From CAWDVK01 sp963805715 (GTDB taxonomy: Bacteria; Actinomycetota; Actinomycetes; Streptosporangiales; Streptosporangiaceae): a DNA stretch of 64,000 nt. A program made the translations under genes and the position numbers. How positions within the stretch are numbered: position 1 is the stretch's first letter; every line of letters begins with the position of its first letter. Under the pieces are notes generated by a model. That model searched no databases, was not told where the DNA came from, and was given only the letters and a program-made list of their open reading frames with translations. Positions 35,350-44,315 of this stretch are shown in pieces. The stretch spans positions 1-64,000 of the forward strand of contig CAWDVK010000015.1 of the NCBI GenBank assembly GCA_963805715.1, read 5' to 3'.

Positions 35350-38205
35350 TCAGCCGGCCTCCTCCCGCCGCAGTGCGGCCGCGACGTTGCGGCGCAGGTC
35401 CGCTGCCCCCTGGACCGCGACCATCACGACGGCCAGCACGACGATCCCGGCCGCTGGCAGCAGCATGCCAGGTCCGGGCCGGACCGGTACCGGGCCGGCC
35501 GAGCCGGCGAAGACCGTCAGGTCAAGGACGGGGCCGATAATGGCGGCCAGCAGGATCCCGCTCGCCGCGGAGCCGATGACGGCCACCAGCAGCACCGGCA
35601 GCAGATCGGTCAGGGCCAGCGCGCGGGACTGGCGGCCGGGCATGCCGAGCGCGGTCAGCCGCTCGACCAGATGAGTCCGGCGGCGGCCGGACTCGGTCAG
35701 GCCGAACAGCGTGGCGAGCACGCTGAGCAGCACCGCCACCCACACTCCCATCAGGTAGAGCCGCTCGGCCACCAGCTGCGCCGGGGCTCGCACCAGCGCG
35801 CTGAGCAGCTGCGTACGGGATGTCACGCTGGCCACCTGCATCGCGGCTGCGGCCGCGGCGCGGACGCCGCGCAGGTTGATGCCCGAGCCGGTGACCAGCA
35901 TCGTGTTCGGCCCGGCGATGGACGGATAGCTGGCGGCCGTCCAGGCCGGGAAGACCACGAACAGGCCGCCGCCGGTCACGGCCGGGGTGGCGCCGATCGT
36001 CCCGGCCATCCGGACCGGCAGCGTGATGCCGCCGACGTTGAGTGTTGCGCCGGCCGGAGCGGTCCTGGCGGCCAGGGCGGCCGAGACCAGGATGGGCACG
36101 GCCGGCCCGGAGCGCGAGCCGCGGGCCAGCAGCCGGGCCGGGAAATCGGGCCACGGCGTCTGCCGCGCGAGTGCCGCGTACGGCACCGGGTCGACCATGA
36201 CCAGGCCCACGTTCACCGGGCCGCGCCCGCCGGCCGTCAGCAATCCGCCGAACGGCCCGTTCGCCGTGGCCGTATACACAGCCGTGGTGCGCCGGACGCC
36301 CCGGACGGACCCGACGGCGCGCAGCGCGGCCGCGCTGACGGTGCCGTTGCCGGCGGTCTGGATCATCACGTCGGCGCCGGCCTGCTGCCAGGCCGCGGCC
36401 GCCTGGCCGCTGCTGATGGAGCTGATGACCATGGTCGCGAACGCGGCCAGCGTCAGGCTGATCACCAGGGCCAGCGCCGGCAGCACCGCGCCGAGACCCG
36501 AGCGCGCCGCCCGGGCCAGTCCGAGGAAGCCGACCGGGCCGGGCCGGGCCGAGGCGACCCGCAGCAGGGCGCGCACCGGGACCGGGTACAGGCGCGCCGT
36601 GATCAGCCCGGCCGCCGCCGCGACCAGCACCGGGGCCGCCGTGTACAGGCCGCCGCCCCGGGCGATGCCCCGCACTCGCAGCCCGGCCAGCGCGGCGGCT
36701 GCCACGACGACCAGGGTGGCCTCAGCCACCAGCATCAGCCTGGGGCGGCGCATCGTGGCCAGGTCGGCCCGGCTGTCCCGGCCCGGCTGCGCCTGCCGGT
36801 GCGCCCAGGCCGCGATCGCCGCGGGGATGGCGAGCGCGGCCGCCGCGGCCAGGGCGCCGAGCTGCCACGAGGCGGCGCTGCTGCCCGGCACCACGGTGAT
36901 GGCGAGCGCGGCGCCGGCCAGGATGGCCGGCCCGCACACGCACGCGGCCCTGGCCAGCTGCCGCCCGGCCACCTGCCGGGTGCTGCCGCCCCTGGCGCGG
37001 ATCAGCGTGAGCTCGGGCCGGTGCGCCACGGCGGCCAGCTGGGCGCAGATGGCCATCAGGATCAGGTCGGCCACGAACAGGTCGGCGATGAGCAGGGAGT
37101 CAACGGCGCCTGCCGCCTGCTGCTGGGCCGCGTAGGCACTGAGCCCGGTGGCGATTGCGGAGCTGACGGTCAGGATGCTGGGACTGAAGGCCCCCAGGGT
37201 GTTGCCGCTGAGGCCGCCGTCCGAGGTCGCCATTCCGGCCAGCCCGCTCAGCAGGGGCGGCAGCTGCGCCGGGGTCAGCCGGGCCAGATCCAGCGGGTAG
37301 GCCCACTGCCCCTCGAATGAGGCGCCGGTCAGAGCCTGCTGGAGCGGGACGAGCTCAGCCGGGCCGATCAGCGCGGCGCCCGCCCAGTGCGGCGGCGGGC
37401 AGCCGCGGCAGCCTTGGGGGGGGATCAGCGAGAGCGGGGCGGGCAGTGTGGGGTCGGCCTGCCAGAAGCCGGAGCCCGGCCGCACCGGGCTGATGAGCCC
37501 GCTGAGGCGGAGCAGGACGTCGGGTGATCCGCCCACGCGGGTGCCCAGGTTAAGGACGGAGCCGAGGCGCAGGCCGAACCTGCTGGCCGTGGCGGGCGAC
37601 ATGGCCACCTGGAAGACCTCGGCCGGCCCCTGGCCGGAACGGGTGGCCTGCGCCGCGTCCGGCAGGTTGCCGGACAGCAGCCGGGCGTGCGCAGCAAGAT
37701 CATTCCGGTAGACGACCTCCATGGTCGGCGGCGCTATCAGCACAGCCCGGGGCGGCGGGTTCACGACGGCGATGCCGGGCAAGGACACGGAGGCCCAGCG
37801 CCGCCCCGGCGGGGAATCAGCCGTCCGCGGCAACGCCCTGGCGATGGCGGCCGATAGCTGGCTGATCTCGGCTGGCGGCAGCGGGCTCGTGCTGCCGCTC
37901 ATGACCCACTGGGCGCCGGCCATGACCGTCCGGTCAGGTCCGGGCAGGCCGGCCAGTGCCGTGCGCAGGGACTGGTCCTGCTGGGAGGCCAGCTCGCGCG
38001 GCCCGGCCATCGCGACGAAGACGGTCAGCAGCGCGACCCCGGCCAGGGCCAGCGCCGGACCCGGCCCGGTCTCGCCGAGCGCGAGGCCGCGCAGGCGGTG
38101 CAGCGCCCGGCGGACCGCGCCGCGGACCCTCAGCGATTCAGAGGCGCCGTGGTGCTCGCCTCGTCGCGAGCGGCGGCCAGCGGCCGGCCTGCCAGCCGCC
38201 GTCAC
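35350..38205 (-). CDS. large FtsX/MacB-like ABC permease
   Basis: A 951-residue membrane protein. An N-terminal transmembrane segment near residue 45 (GPALALAGVALLTVFVAMAG) is followed by a large extracytoplasmic region, a central cluster of helices (residues about 420-640), a second extracytoplasmic region and three C-terminal helices. This is the doubled FtsX layout. The GTG at 38205 overlaps the upstream permease stop by four bases and has GGAGGAG just before it; the longer frame above it is antisense noise. It is translationally coupled on both sides. Its partner is probably the adjacent permease, as a heterodimer. Confidence 0.88.
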   Translation of the reverse strand: MTAAGRPAAGRRSRRGEHHGASESLRVRGAVRRALHRLRGLALGETGPGPALALAGVALLTVFVAMAGPRELASQQDQSLRTALAGLPGPDRTVMAGAQWVMSGSTSPLPPAEISQLSAAIARALPRTADSPPGRRWASVSLPGIAVVNPPPRAVLIAPPTMEVVYRNDLAAHARLLSGNLPDAAQATRSGQGPAEVFQVAMSPATASRFGLRLGSVLNLGTRVGGSPDVLLRLSGLISPVRPGSGFWQADPTLPAPLSLIPPQGCRGCPPPHWAGAALIGPAELVPLQQALTGASFEGQWAYPLDLARLTPAQLPPLLSGLAGMATSDGGLSGNTLGAFSPSILTVSSAIATGLSAYAAQQQAAGAVDSLLIADLFVADLILMAICAQLAAVAHRPELTLIRARGGSTRQVAGRQLARAACVCGPAILAGAALAITVVPGSSAASWQLGALAAAAALAIPAAIAAWAHRQAQPGRDSRADLATMRRPRLMLVAEATLVVVAAAALAGLRVRGIARGGGLYTAAPVLVAAAAGLITARLYPVPVRALLRVASARPGPVGFLGLARAARSGLGAVLPALALVISLTLAAFATMVISSISSGQAAAAWQQAGADVMIQTAGNGTVSAAALRAVGSVRGVRRTTAVYTATANGPFGGLLTAGGRGPVNVGLVMVDPVPYAALARQTPWPDFPARLLARGSRSGPAVPILVSAALAARTAPAGATLNVGGITLPVRMAGTIGATPAVTGGGLFVVFPAWTAASYPSIAGPNTMLVTGSGINLRGVRAAAAAAMQVASVTSRTQLLSALVRAPAQLVAERLYLMGVWVAVLLSVLATLFGLTESGRRRTHLVERLTALGMPGRQSRALALTDLLPVLLVAVIGSAASGILLAAIIGPVLDLTVFAGSAGPVPVRPGPGMLLPAAGIVVLAVVMVAVQGAADLRRNVAAALRREEAG

Positions 38206-41200
38206 TGCTCCTCCTCGACGCGCAGCACGGCGGCCGCCGCGATGCGCCGGGTGGCCAGCAGCCCGGCGGCCAGCGTGGGCACGGCGGCGATGACCACGGC
38301 GACACCGATGGCGGCCGCCCACGGCAGCTGGACGAGTATCGGCGGATCGGGGTGAGCGGCCTGGGCGGTCAGGCTCACGGCAGGCACGATGAGCAGGCTG
38401 AGCAGCACGCCGAGCAGCAACCCGGCAGCCGCCGCCGGGACCGCCACCATGGCCTGCTCCAGGCAGAGCAGCCGCAGCACCTGGCCGGGCCGGGCGCCCA
38501 GCGCGTCCAGCATCGCGACGTCCCGCTGCCGGTCCCGGCCGGTCATGACGCTGATCACGAACCCCCCGCAGGCCAGCGCGACGGCGGCGGCGGCGATGGC
38601 CAGCAGCGCCTGCAGCGGGGCCGCCGACAGCGGCTGGGCGCTCAGCGACCGGGCCAGCACCGCCATGCTCGTGACCGAGGAGCCGGGCGGCAGGCCGGTC
38701 AGCACGGGAGACCTGGACGTTCGCAGCCACCACTCGGTCGCGGGCACCGGCGGCTGCCCCAGCGTGCGCAGCGCGTCCTGCAGGGCCTCCTGGCTGACGA
38801 TGAGGCCGCCGGATGGCCCGGTGACCGTGGCAAACCGGCTGATCTGCCTGACCACCACGACCGGAATGGCCACCCCCTGCACGCTCACCTGGACGCTCCG
38901 GCCGACCCGAGCCCCGCTCGCGGCCAGGAAGCTGCTGGTGGCGAGCGCCGGCACCGGCCCGGTTGCGGGCCCCGCCGTCAGGGTCAGGGCGGCAGGCACC
39001 GGGCCGCTGCCGTAGTAGCCCGCGCTGCTGGAGGTGCGGAAGTTCGCGACGATCCCGGATCCGGCCGGCTGCGCGCCGGACGGGCTGGGGGCCCCTGCCG
39101 ACTGGTCCGTCAGGGCCAGCAGCCCTGGCGCGGCAGCGGCGGGCAGCGGGCTGCCGAATGGGCCCTGCATGCTCGCTGCGGTCCGGACCGACTCGATGGT
39201 CAGGCTGGCCGCCGCGGACCGCTGGCCGACCTGGAGGTACTGGAGGCTGAAGCCGACCAGGCGCAGCGGGTAATCGGCCTGCCGGCCGGGCGAGACGACC
39301 ACCGTCAGCTGATGCGAGCGCCCGTCCGCCGGCAGGGTGCCCGCCGGTATCTCGTAGCTGACCCCGGCCGCGTCGGTCAGCTGCGCCAGCAGGCCAGGCT
39401 GGGACATGCCGGTCCCGTCCAGCCGGGCAGTGACGGCCAGCCGGGCCAGGCCAGGGACCGGGACTCCCGGTGCCGGGCCGCGTGGTGCCAGCTCGGCGAG
39501 CAGGCCGGCCAGCGCGCGCGTGCCGACCTCCGTCTGCAGGGCCACGACGCTCGCGGCCGGGCGCGGATCCAGGGCGAGGAGGGTGGCGCTGGCGGCGCCC
39601 TGGAGCGAGAACGGCAGCCGCACGGCTGGCGTGCTGGCCTGCACGCCAGGCGCCCGGGTGATGCCGGCTACCTGGCCGACGGCCAGCGGCCCGGCGTCCG
39701 GCAGGGTGATCCTGGTGTCGGCGCCCGCAGCGAACTGCGCCTGGCTCTGCACCGAGTGACGCCAGCTGGCGTTCTCGGTCAGCGCGACCACGGCAGTCGC
39801 GACGGCGAGCACGGCGAGCAGCGCCGGGCCGGTCTGGCGCAGCGGCCTGCGGCTGATCTGCCAGGCGGCCACCGCGGCCGTCAGCCCGCGGCCGCGGGCC
39901 GCTGCCTTGTCGGCCAGCCTGGCGGCCAGCGGCAGCAGCCGCAAGGTGACCAGGGTCCCCGCGGACAGCGCCAGCACCGGGGCGCTGGCCAGGATCGGGT
40001 CCACCCCGACCTGCCCCTCGATGCCGGTCGTGACGGGCGCCGAGTAATGCGCCAGCTGCCAGCCGGCGGCTATCGCGAGCACCACCAGGGCCCCGTCAGC
40101 CCCGGCCGCGGCCAGAGCGCTGACGGCCCGCTGACGGCCGCGCTGGACCCGCTGGCGGACCGGTGATGGCGGCTGGCGCAGCCAGGGCAGCGAGATGATC
40201 ACGGCGCAGCCGGCCGCCACCGCCGCGCTGGCCAGCCAGGCCGAGGCCGGCTCGCCGGGATGCAACCGCAGGCCGGCCCGGGCCAGCGCGCCGAAGCGGG
40301 TCGTCAGCGGCACCAGCCAGGCGGCGATGAACGGCCCGGCCAGGGCGGCCGGGATGGCCAGCAGCAGGGCGTCGCTGACGCCGCGGGCGGCCATCTGGCG
40401 GCGGGACGCACCGCGCGCCGCGAGCAGGGCCGCCTCCGGCTCCCGCTGCATCGCCAGCAGCCGGACCGTGACCGTGACCGTCGCGCCCGCGATGACCAGC
40501 AGGATGAGCACGCCGATGAGCAGCTGGGAGCGGGCGACCACCAGTGCCGTGGCCAGGTTGCCGAGCAGCGCGGGCAGCTGGGTGGTCACGTTCGCGCCGT
40601 TCAGCGCGGCCGAGTTGGTCAGCTGCGCGGCCGCCGCGCCGATCCGGCTGCCCAGCGCGGCCAGGCCGGGCACGCGCAGGCGGCTGAAGTCCGGCTGCGC
40701 CAGCCAGGCGGCCGACCCGACCGGGACCTGTCCGCCGGCCATGACCGCGGCGCTGGTGACCAGCGGGCCGTAGATGAGCGAGCCGCCCGAGTGCTGGACC
40801 CCGGCGGGGCCGACCGGGCTGAGCGACCAGTACGGGGCGGCCAGCTGGCGGCCGCGGAAGATGCAGCTGACCCGGACGGTGACCGTCGTCCTGTCCGGCG
40901 CGTCCAGCAGGGCGAGCGTCTGGCCGACCGCCAGCCGCAGCTGGCTGGCGGGCTGCGCCGGCACGCAGACCGGCACCGGGCCGCGCCCGCGGCCGGCCGG
41001 CCAGCTGCCACTCAGCAGCGAGGCATGGTGCGCCAGCCCGGGCAGCGAGATGATCTGGGCCAGCCGCTGCGGGCCGCCGGGGCCGGCCGATGGCAGGTTG
41101 AGGTAGGGCGACTGGACACTGCCGGTGACGGCCAGTGGCAGGCCGGCTGAGGCCCGCCGCAGGGCGGCGGTCACCAGCGCGCCGTTCGGCGCGGCGGCCG

Positions 41201-41411
41201 TAGCAGAGGCCTGCGTGCTGACCAGGATCGTGTTGCCGGCCGCGGACCTCAGCGACTGGCGGGCGGCGATGCCGGTGATCGTGCTGGCGAATGCCGCAGC
41301 CGCCGCGGCGGCCGTAGTGGTGAACAGCACGGTCAGGGCGACGGCCGTGAAAGCGAGCGAGTGGGCCGTGATGTGCCGGAGCGAGGCCGGCGGCCTTCGC
41401 ATATCGGACAT
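38202..41411 (-). CDS. large FtsX/MacB-like ABC permease, first gene of operon
   Basis: A 1069-residue membrane protein with the same doubled FtsX architecture. The first transmembrane segment is at residues 15-40 (HSLAFTAVALTVLFTTTAAA), a central set of helices is at about 300-560, and a C-terminal set is near 930-1060. The ATG at 41411 is only two bases from GGGAGG; the ATG three codons later (41402) has better spacing. It leads an operon with the second permease and two ATPases, all overlapping or two bases apart. The promoter should lie in the 219-base gap shared with valS. No signature identifies the substrate; related systems export lipids or peptides or act on the cell wall. Confidence 0.88.
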   Translation of the reverse strand: MSDMRRPPASLRHITAHSLAFTAVALTVLFTTTAAAAAAAFASTITGIAARQSLRSAAGNTILVSTQASATAAAPNGALVTAALRRASAGLPLAVTGSVQSPYLNLPSAGPGGPQRLAQIISLPGLAHHASLLSGSWPAGRGRGPVPVCVPAQPASQLRLAVGQTLALLDAPDRTTVTVRVSCIFRGRQLAAPYWSLSPVGPAGVQHSGGSLIYGPLVTSAAVMAGGQVPVGSAAWLAQPDFSRLRVPGLAALGSRIGAAAAQLTNSAALNGANVTTQLPALLGNLATALVVARSQLLIGVLILLVIAGATVTVTVRLLAMQREPEAALLAARGASRRQMAARGVSDALLLAIPAALAGPFIAAWLVPLTTRFGALARAGLRLHPGEPASAWLASAAVAAGCAVIISLPWLRQPPSPVRQRVQRGRQRAVSALAAAGADGALVVLAIAAGWQLAHYSAPVTTGIEGQVGVDPILASAPVLALSAGTLVTLRLLPLAARLADKAAARGRGLTAAVAAWQISRRPLRQTGPALLAVLAVATAVVALTENASWRHSVQSQAQFAAGADTRITLPDAGPLAVGQVAGITRAPGVQASTPAVRLPFSLQGAASATLLALDPRPAASVVALQTEVGTRALAGLLAELAPRGPAPGVPVPGLARLAVTARLDGTGMSQPGLLAQLTDAAGVSYEIPAGTLPADGRSHQLTVVVSPGRQADYPLRLVGFSLQYLQVGQRSAAASLTIESVRTAASMQGPFGSPLPAAAAPGLLALTDQSAGAPSPSGAQPAGSGIVANFRTSSSAGYYGSGPVPAALTLTAGPATGPVPALATSSFLAASGARVGRSVQVSVQGVAIPVVVVRQISRFATVTGPSGGLIVSQEALQDALRTLGQPPVPATEWWLRTSRSPVLTGLPPGSSVTSMAVLARSLSAQPLSAAPLQALLAIAAAAVALACGGFVISVMTGRDRQRDVAMLDALGARPGQVLRLLCLEQAMVAVPAAAAGLLLGVLLSLLIVPAVSLTAQAAHPDPPILVQLPWAAAIGVAVVIAAVPTLAAGLLATRRIAAAAVLRVEEEQ

Positions 41412-41616
41412 CACCTCCCGTGCTCGCCGACGCCCCGCCAGCACGCCGCCCCATCGTCATGATGCATCGGGCCCTGCGCCGTCATCGAGAGCAGTTACTC
41501 GCTTAATGCCTGTTTGTTACCGAATCGACGGCTCGCGGTGACCACGGTCGGTGACCCCGCGGCAGCCGGCGGCGCTCAGAGAGGCCAGCAGGGCCTGCGC
41601 TGCCTGCGCTCTCTTC

Positions 41617-41622
41617 TAGACT
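41617..41622 (+). promoter_or_regulatory. -10 box of a leaderless valS transcript
   Basis: TAGACT matches TANNNT and ends eight bases before the valS GTG, which has no ribosome-binding site. No T-box leader is seen in the 219-base gap. Confidence 0.5.
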
Positions 41623-41630
41623 CACCTGAC

Positions 41631-44315
41631 GTGAGCAACGCAACGGGCAGGGACCTGCCGCCGCAGTATGCGCCGGGCGAGGTTGAGGCACGCCGGTACG
41701 AGAGCTGGGTCGCGGCCGGCTACTTCACGGCCGACGCGGAGTCAGCCGCGCCTCCCTTCGCGATCGTGATCCCGCCGCCGAATGTCACCGGCTCGCTGCA
41801 CATCGGGCATGCGCTGGATCACACCCTGATCGACGCCCTGGTCCGGCGGCGGCGGATGCAGGGCTACAACGCGCTCTGGCTGCCCGGCATGGACCACGCC
41901 GGCATCGCCACCCAGAACGTGGTGGAACGGGAACTGGCCAAGGACGGGCTGTCCCGCCATGACCTGGGCCGGGAGGCGTTCATCGACCGGGTCTGGCAGT
42001 GGAAGGAGGAGTCGGGCGGCCGGATCCTCGGCCAGATGCGCCGGCTCGGCGACGGCGTGGACTGGACCCGCGAGCGGTTCACCATGGACGAGGGCCTGTC
42101 CCGCGCCGTCCAGACCATCTTCAAGCGGCTGTTCGATGACGGCCTGATCTACCGCGCGCAGCGGATCATCAACTGGTGCCCGCGGTGCCTGACCGCGCTG
42201 TCGGACATCGAGGTGGATCATCCCGAGGACGAGGGCGAGCTGGTCTCGATCCGGTACGGGGACGGGGATGACGCGATCGTGGTCGCCACGACCCGGGTGG
42301 AGACGATGCTGGGCGACACCGCCGTCGCCGTGCACCCCGACGATCCCCGGTACGCCCGCCTGGCCGGCCTGCGGATCGAGCTGCCGCTCACCGGCCGGAG
42401 CATCCCGATCGTCGCTGACCCGCACGTCGACCCCGAATTCGGCACCGGCGCGGTCAAGGTGACCCCGGCCCACGACCCGGACGACTTCGAGATCGGCCGC
42501 CGCCACGACCTGCCCAGCCTGGTGGTCATGGACGAGCGCGGCGTGATCACCGCCGCGGGGCCGTTTGAGGGCCTGGATCGGTTCGAGGCGCGGCCGGCCG
42601 TGCTGGCCGCGCTGCGCGCCGAGGGGCGCGTGGTGGCCGAGCGGCGGCCCTACCTGCACGCGGTCGGGCACTGCTCGCGGTGCGGCACCACGGTGGAGCC
42701 GAGGCTGTCGCTGCAGTGGTTCGTCAAGGTCGGCCCGCTGGCCAAGGCGGCGGGCGACGCGGTCCGTGACGGCCGGGTGCAGATCCACCCGCCCGAGCTC
42801 GCGGCGCGCTACTTCGACTGGGTCGACGACATGCACGACTGGTGCATCAGCCGCCAGCTGTGGTGGGGGCACCGGATCCCGGTCTGGTACGGGCCGGACG
42901 GCCAGGTGATCTGCGTCGGGCCGGGCGAGCAGCCGCCGGCCGGGGACGGCTGGAGCCAGGACGCGGATGTCCTGGACACCTGGTTCTCCTCCGCGCTGTG
43001 GCCCTTCTCCACCCTGGGCTGGCCGGACGATACCGCTGACCTGCGCACGTTCTACCCGACCAGCGTGCTGGTCACCGGCTACGACATCCTGTTCTTCTGG
43101 GTGGCCAGGATGATGCTGTTCGGCCTGTATGCGATGGCCGCCGCGGGCCCGGACGAGTCGGTCCCGTTCCGGCAGGTCGCGCTGCACGGCCTGGTGCGCG
43201 ACGCGCACGGCAAGAAGATGTCGAAGACCCGCGGCAACACGGTGGACCCGCTGGACTGGATTGACCGGTTCGGCGCGGACGCCACCCGGTTCACCCTGGC
43301 CCGCGGGGCCAGCCCCGGCAGCGACGTCCCGGTCAGCGAGGACTGGGTTGCCGGGTCCAGGAACTTCTGCAACAAGCTCTGGAACGCGACCAGGTTCGCG
43401 CTGCTCAACGGTGCCGTGGCGGGACATGGCCTGCCGGTCCGCGACCAGCTGTCGGTCCCGGACCGGTGGATCCTGTCGCGGCTCGCGTCGGTGACCGACG
43501 AGACGGACCGGCTGTTCGAGCAGTTCGAGTTCGCCAAGGCCTGCGACGTGCTGTACCACTTCGCCTGGGACGAGTTCTGTGACTGGTACCTGGAACTGGC
43601 CAAGCCGGCCCTGACCGGCGGCGACGAGGCGGCGGCGCGAGTCACCAGGATCGTGCTCGGGGAGGTGCTGGACCGGCTGCTGCGGCTTTTCCACCCGGTG
43701 ATGCCGTTCGTGACCGAGGAGCTGTGGACCGCGCTGACCGGCGGCGACTCCATCGTGATCGCGCCCTGGCCGGGCGAGGCGGCACATGGTGAGGCGGCCC
43801 ATGGTGAGGCTGCACCGGGCAGGCAGGGCGAGCGGTCCCCGGACTTCGATCCGGACGCCGAGCGGGAGATCGGCGCGCTGATGCGGCTGGTGACCCAGCT
43901 GCGCCGGTTCCGCTCGGATCAGGGGCTGCGGCCCACCCAGCAGGTGCCGGCCGTGCTGGGCGGCATCGAGGCCACCCCGCTGGCCCCGCACGAGGCCAGG
44001 ATCCGCGCGCTGCTGCGGCTGACCGAGCCGGGCGACGGCTTCGCCCCGACGGCATCGGTGCAGGCCGAGGGGGTCGCCGTCCAGCTCGACACCATGGCAG
44101 GCCTGGACGTCGCGGCCGAGCGCCGCCGGCTGGAGAAGGATCTCGCCGTCGCCCGCTCGGACATCGAGGCGGCGCAGCGGAAGCTGTCCAGCCAGTCGTT
44201 CCTCGACCGCGCGCCCGCCCCGGTGGTGGCCAGGAACCGGGACCGGCTGGCCGCGGCCAGCGCGGAGGCAGCCCGGCTGACGGAGCGGCTCGCGGCCCTG
44301 CCGGCGACGCCGTGA
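41631..44315 (+). CDS. valS: valyl-tRNA synthetase
   Basis: An 894-residue class I synthetase. PPPNVTGSLHIGHAL holds the HIGH motif near residue 60 and KKMSKTRGN the KMSKS-type loop near residue 528. The editing domain lies between them. The C-terminal coiled coil typical of ValS is present (ERRRLEKDLAVARSDIEAAQ). A 15-residue GEAAH-type insertion at about residue 715 is encoded by a tandem repeat and lies outside the catalytic core. The GTG at 41631 fits the family N-terminus, and the upstream frame is non-coding. folC starts inside the stop codon. Confidence 0.97.
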   Translation: MSNATGRDLPPQYAPGEVEARRYESWVAAGYFTADAESAAPPFAIVIPPPNVTGSLHIGHALDHTLIDALVRRRRMQGYNALWLPGMDHAGIATQNVVERELAKDGLSRHDLGREAFIDRVWQWKEESGGRILGQMRRLGDGVDWTRERFTMDEGLSRAVQTIFKRLFDDGLIYRAQRIINWCPRCLTALSDIEVDHPEDEGELVSIRYGDGDDAIVVATTRVETMLGDTAVAVHPDDPRYARLAGLRIELPLTGRSIPIVADPHVDPEFGTGAVKVTPAHDPDDFEIGRRHDLPSLVVMDERGVITAAGPFEGLDRFEARPAVLAALRAEGRVVAERRPYLHAVGHCSRCGTTVEPRLSLQWFVKVGPLAKAAGDAVRDGRVQIHPPELAARYFDWVDDMHDWCISRQLWWGHRIPVWYGPDGQVICVGPGEQPPAGDGWSQDADVLDTWFSSALWPFSTLGWPDDTADLRTFYPTSVLVTGYDILFFWVARMMLFGLYAMAAAGPDESVPFRQVALHGLVRDAHGKKMSKTRGNTVDPLDWIDRFGADATRFTLARGASPGSDVPVSEDWVAGSRNFCNKLWNATRFALLNGAVAGHGLPVRDQLSVPDRWILSRLASVTDETDRLFEQFEFAKACDVLYHFAWDEFCDWYLELAKPALTGGDEAAARVTRIVLGEVLDRLLRLFHPVMPFVTEELWTALTGGDSIVIAPWPGEAAHGEAAHGEAAPGRQGERSPDFDPDAEREIGALMRLVTQLRRFRSDQGLRPTQQVPAVLGGIEATPLAPHEARIRALLRLTEPGDGFAPTASVQAEGVAVQLDTMAGLDVAAERRRLEKDLAVARSDIEAAQRKLSSQSFLDRAPAPVVARNRDRLAAASAEAARLTERLAALPATP
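43773..43817 (+). repeat. 15-bp x3 in-frame repeat in valS
   Basis: Three copies of GGCGAGGCGGCACAT with small changes encode GEAAH, GEAAH and GEAAP. Confidence 0.9.

Noticed and set aside
41412..41630. T-box leader upstream of valS
   Set aside because: No T-box sequence or specifier stem is visible, and the -10 box sits too close to the start codon to leave a leader.
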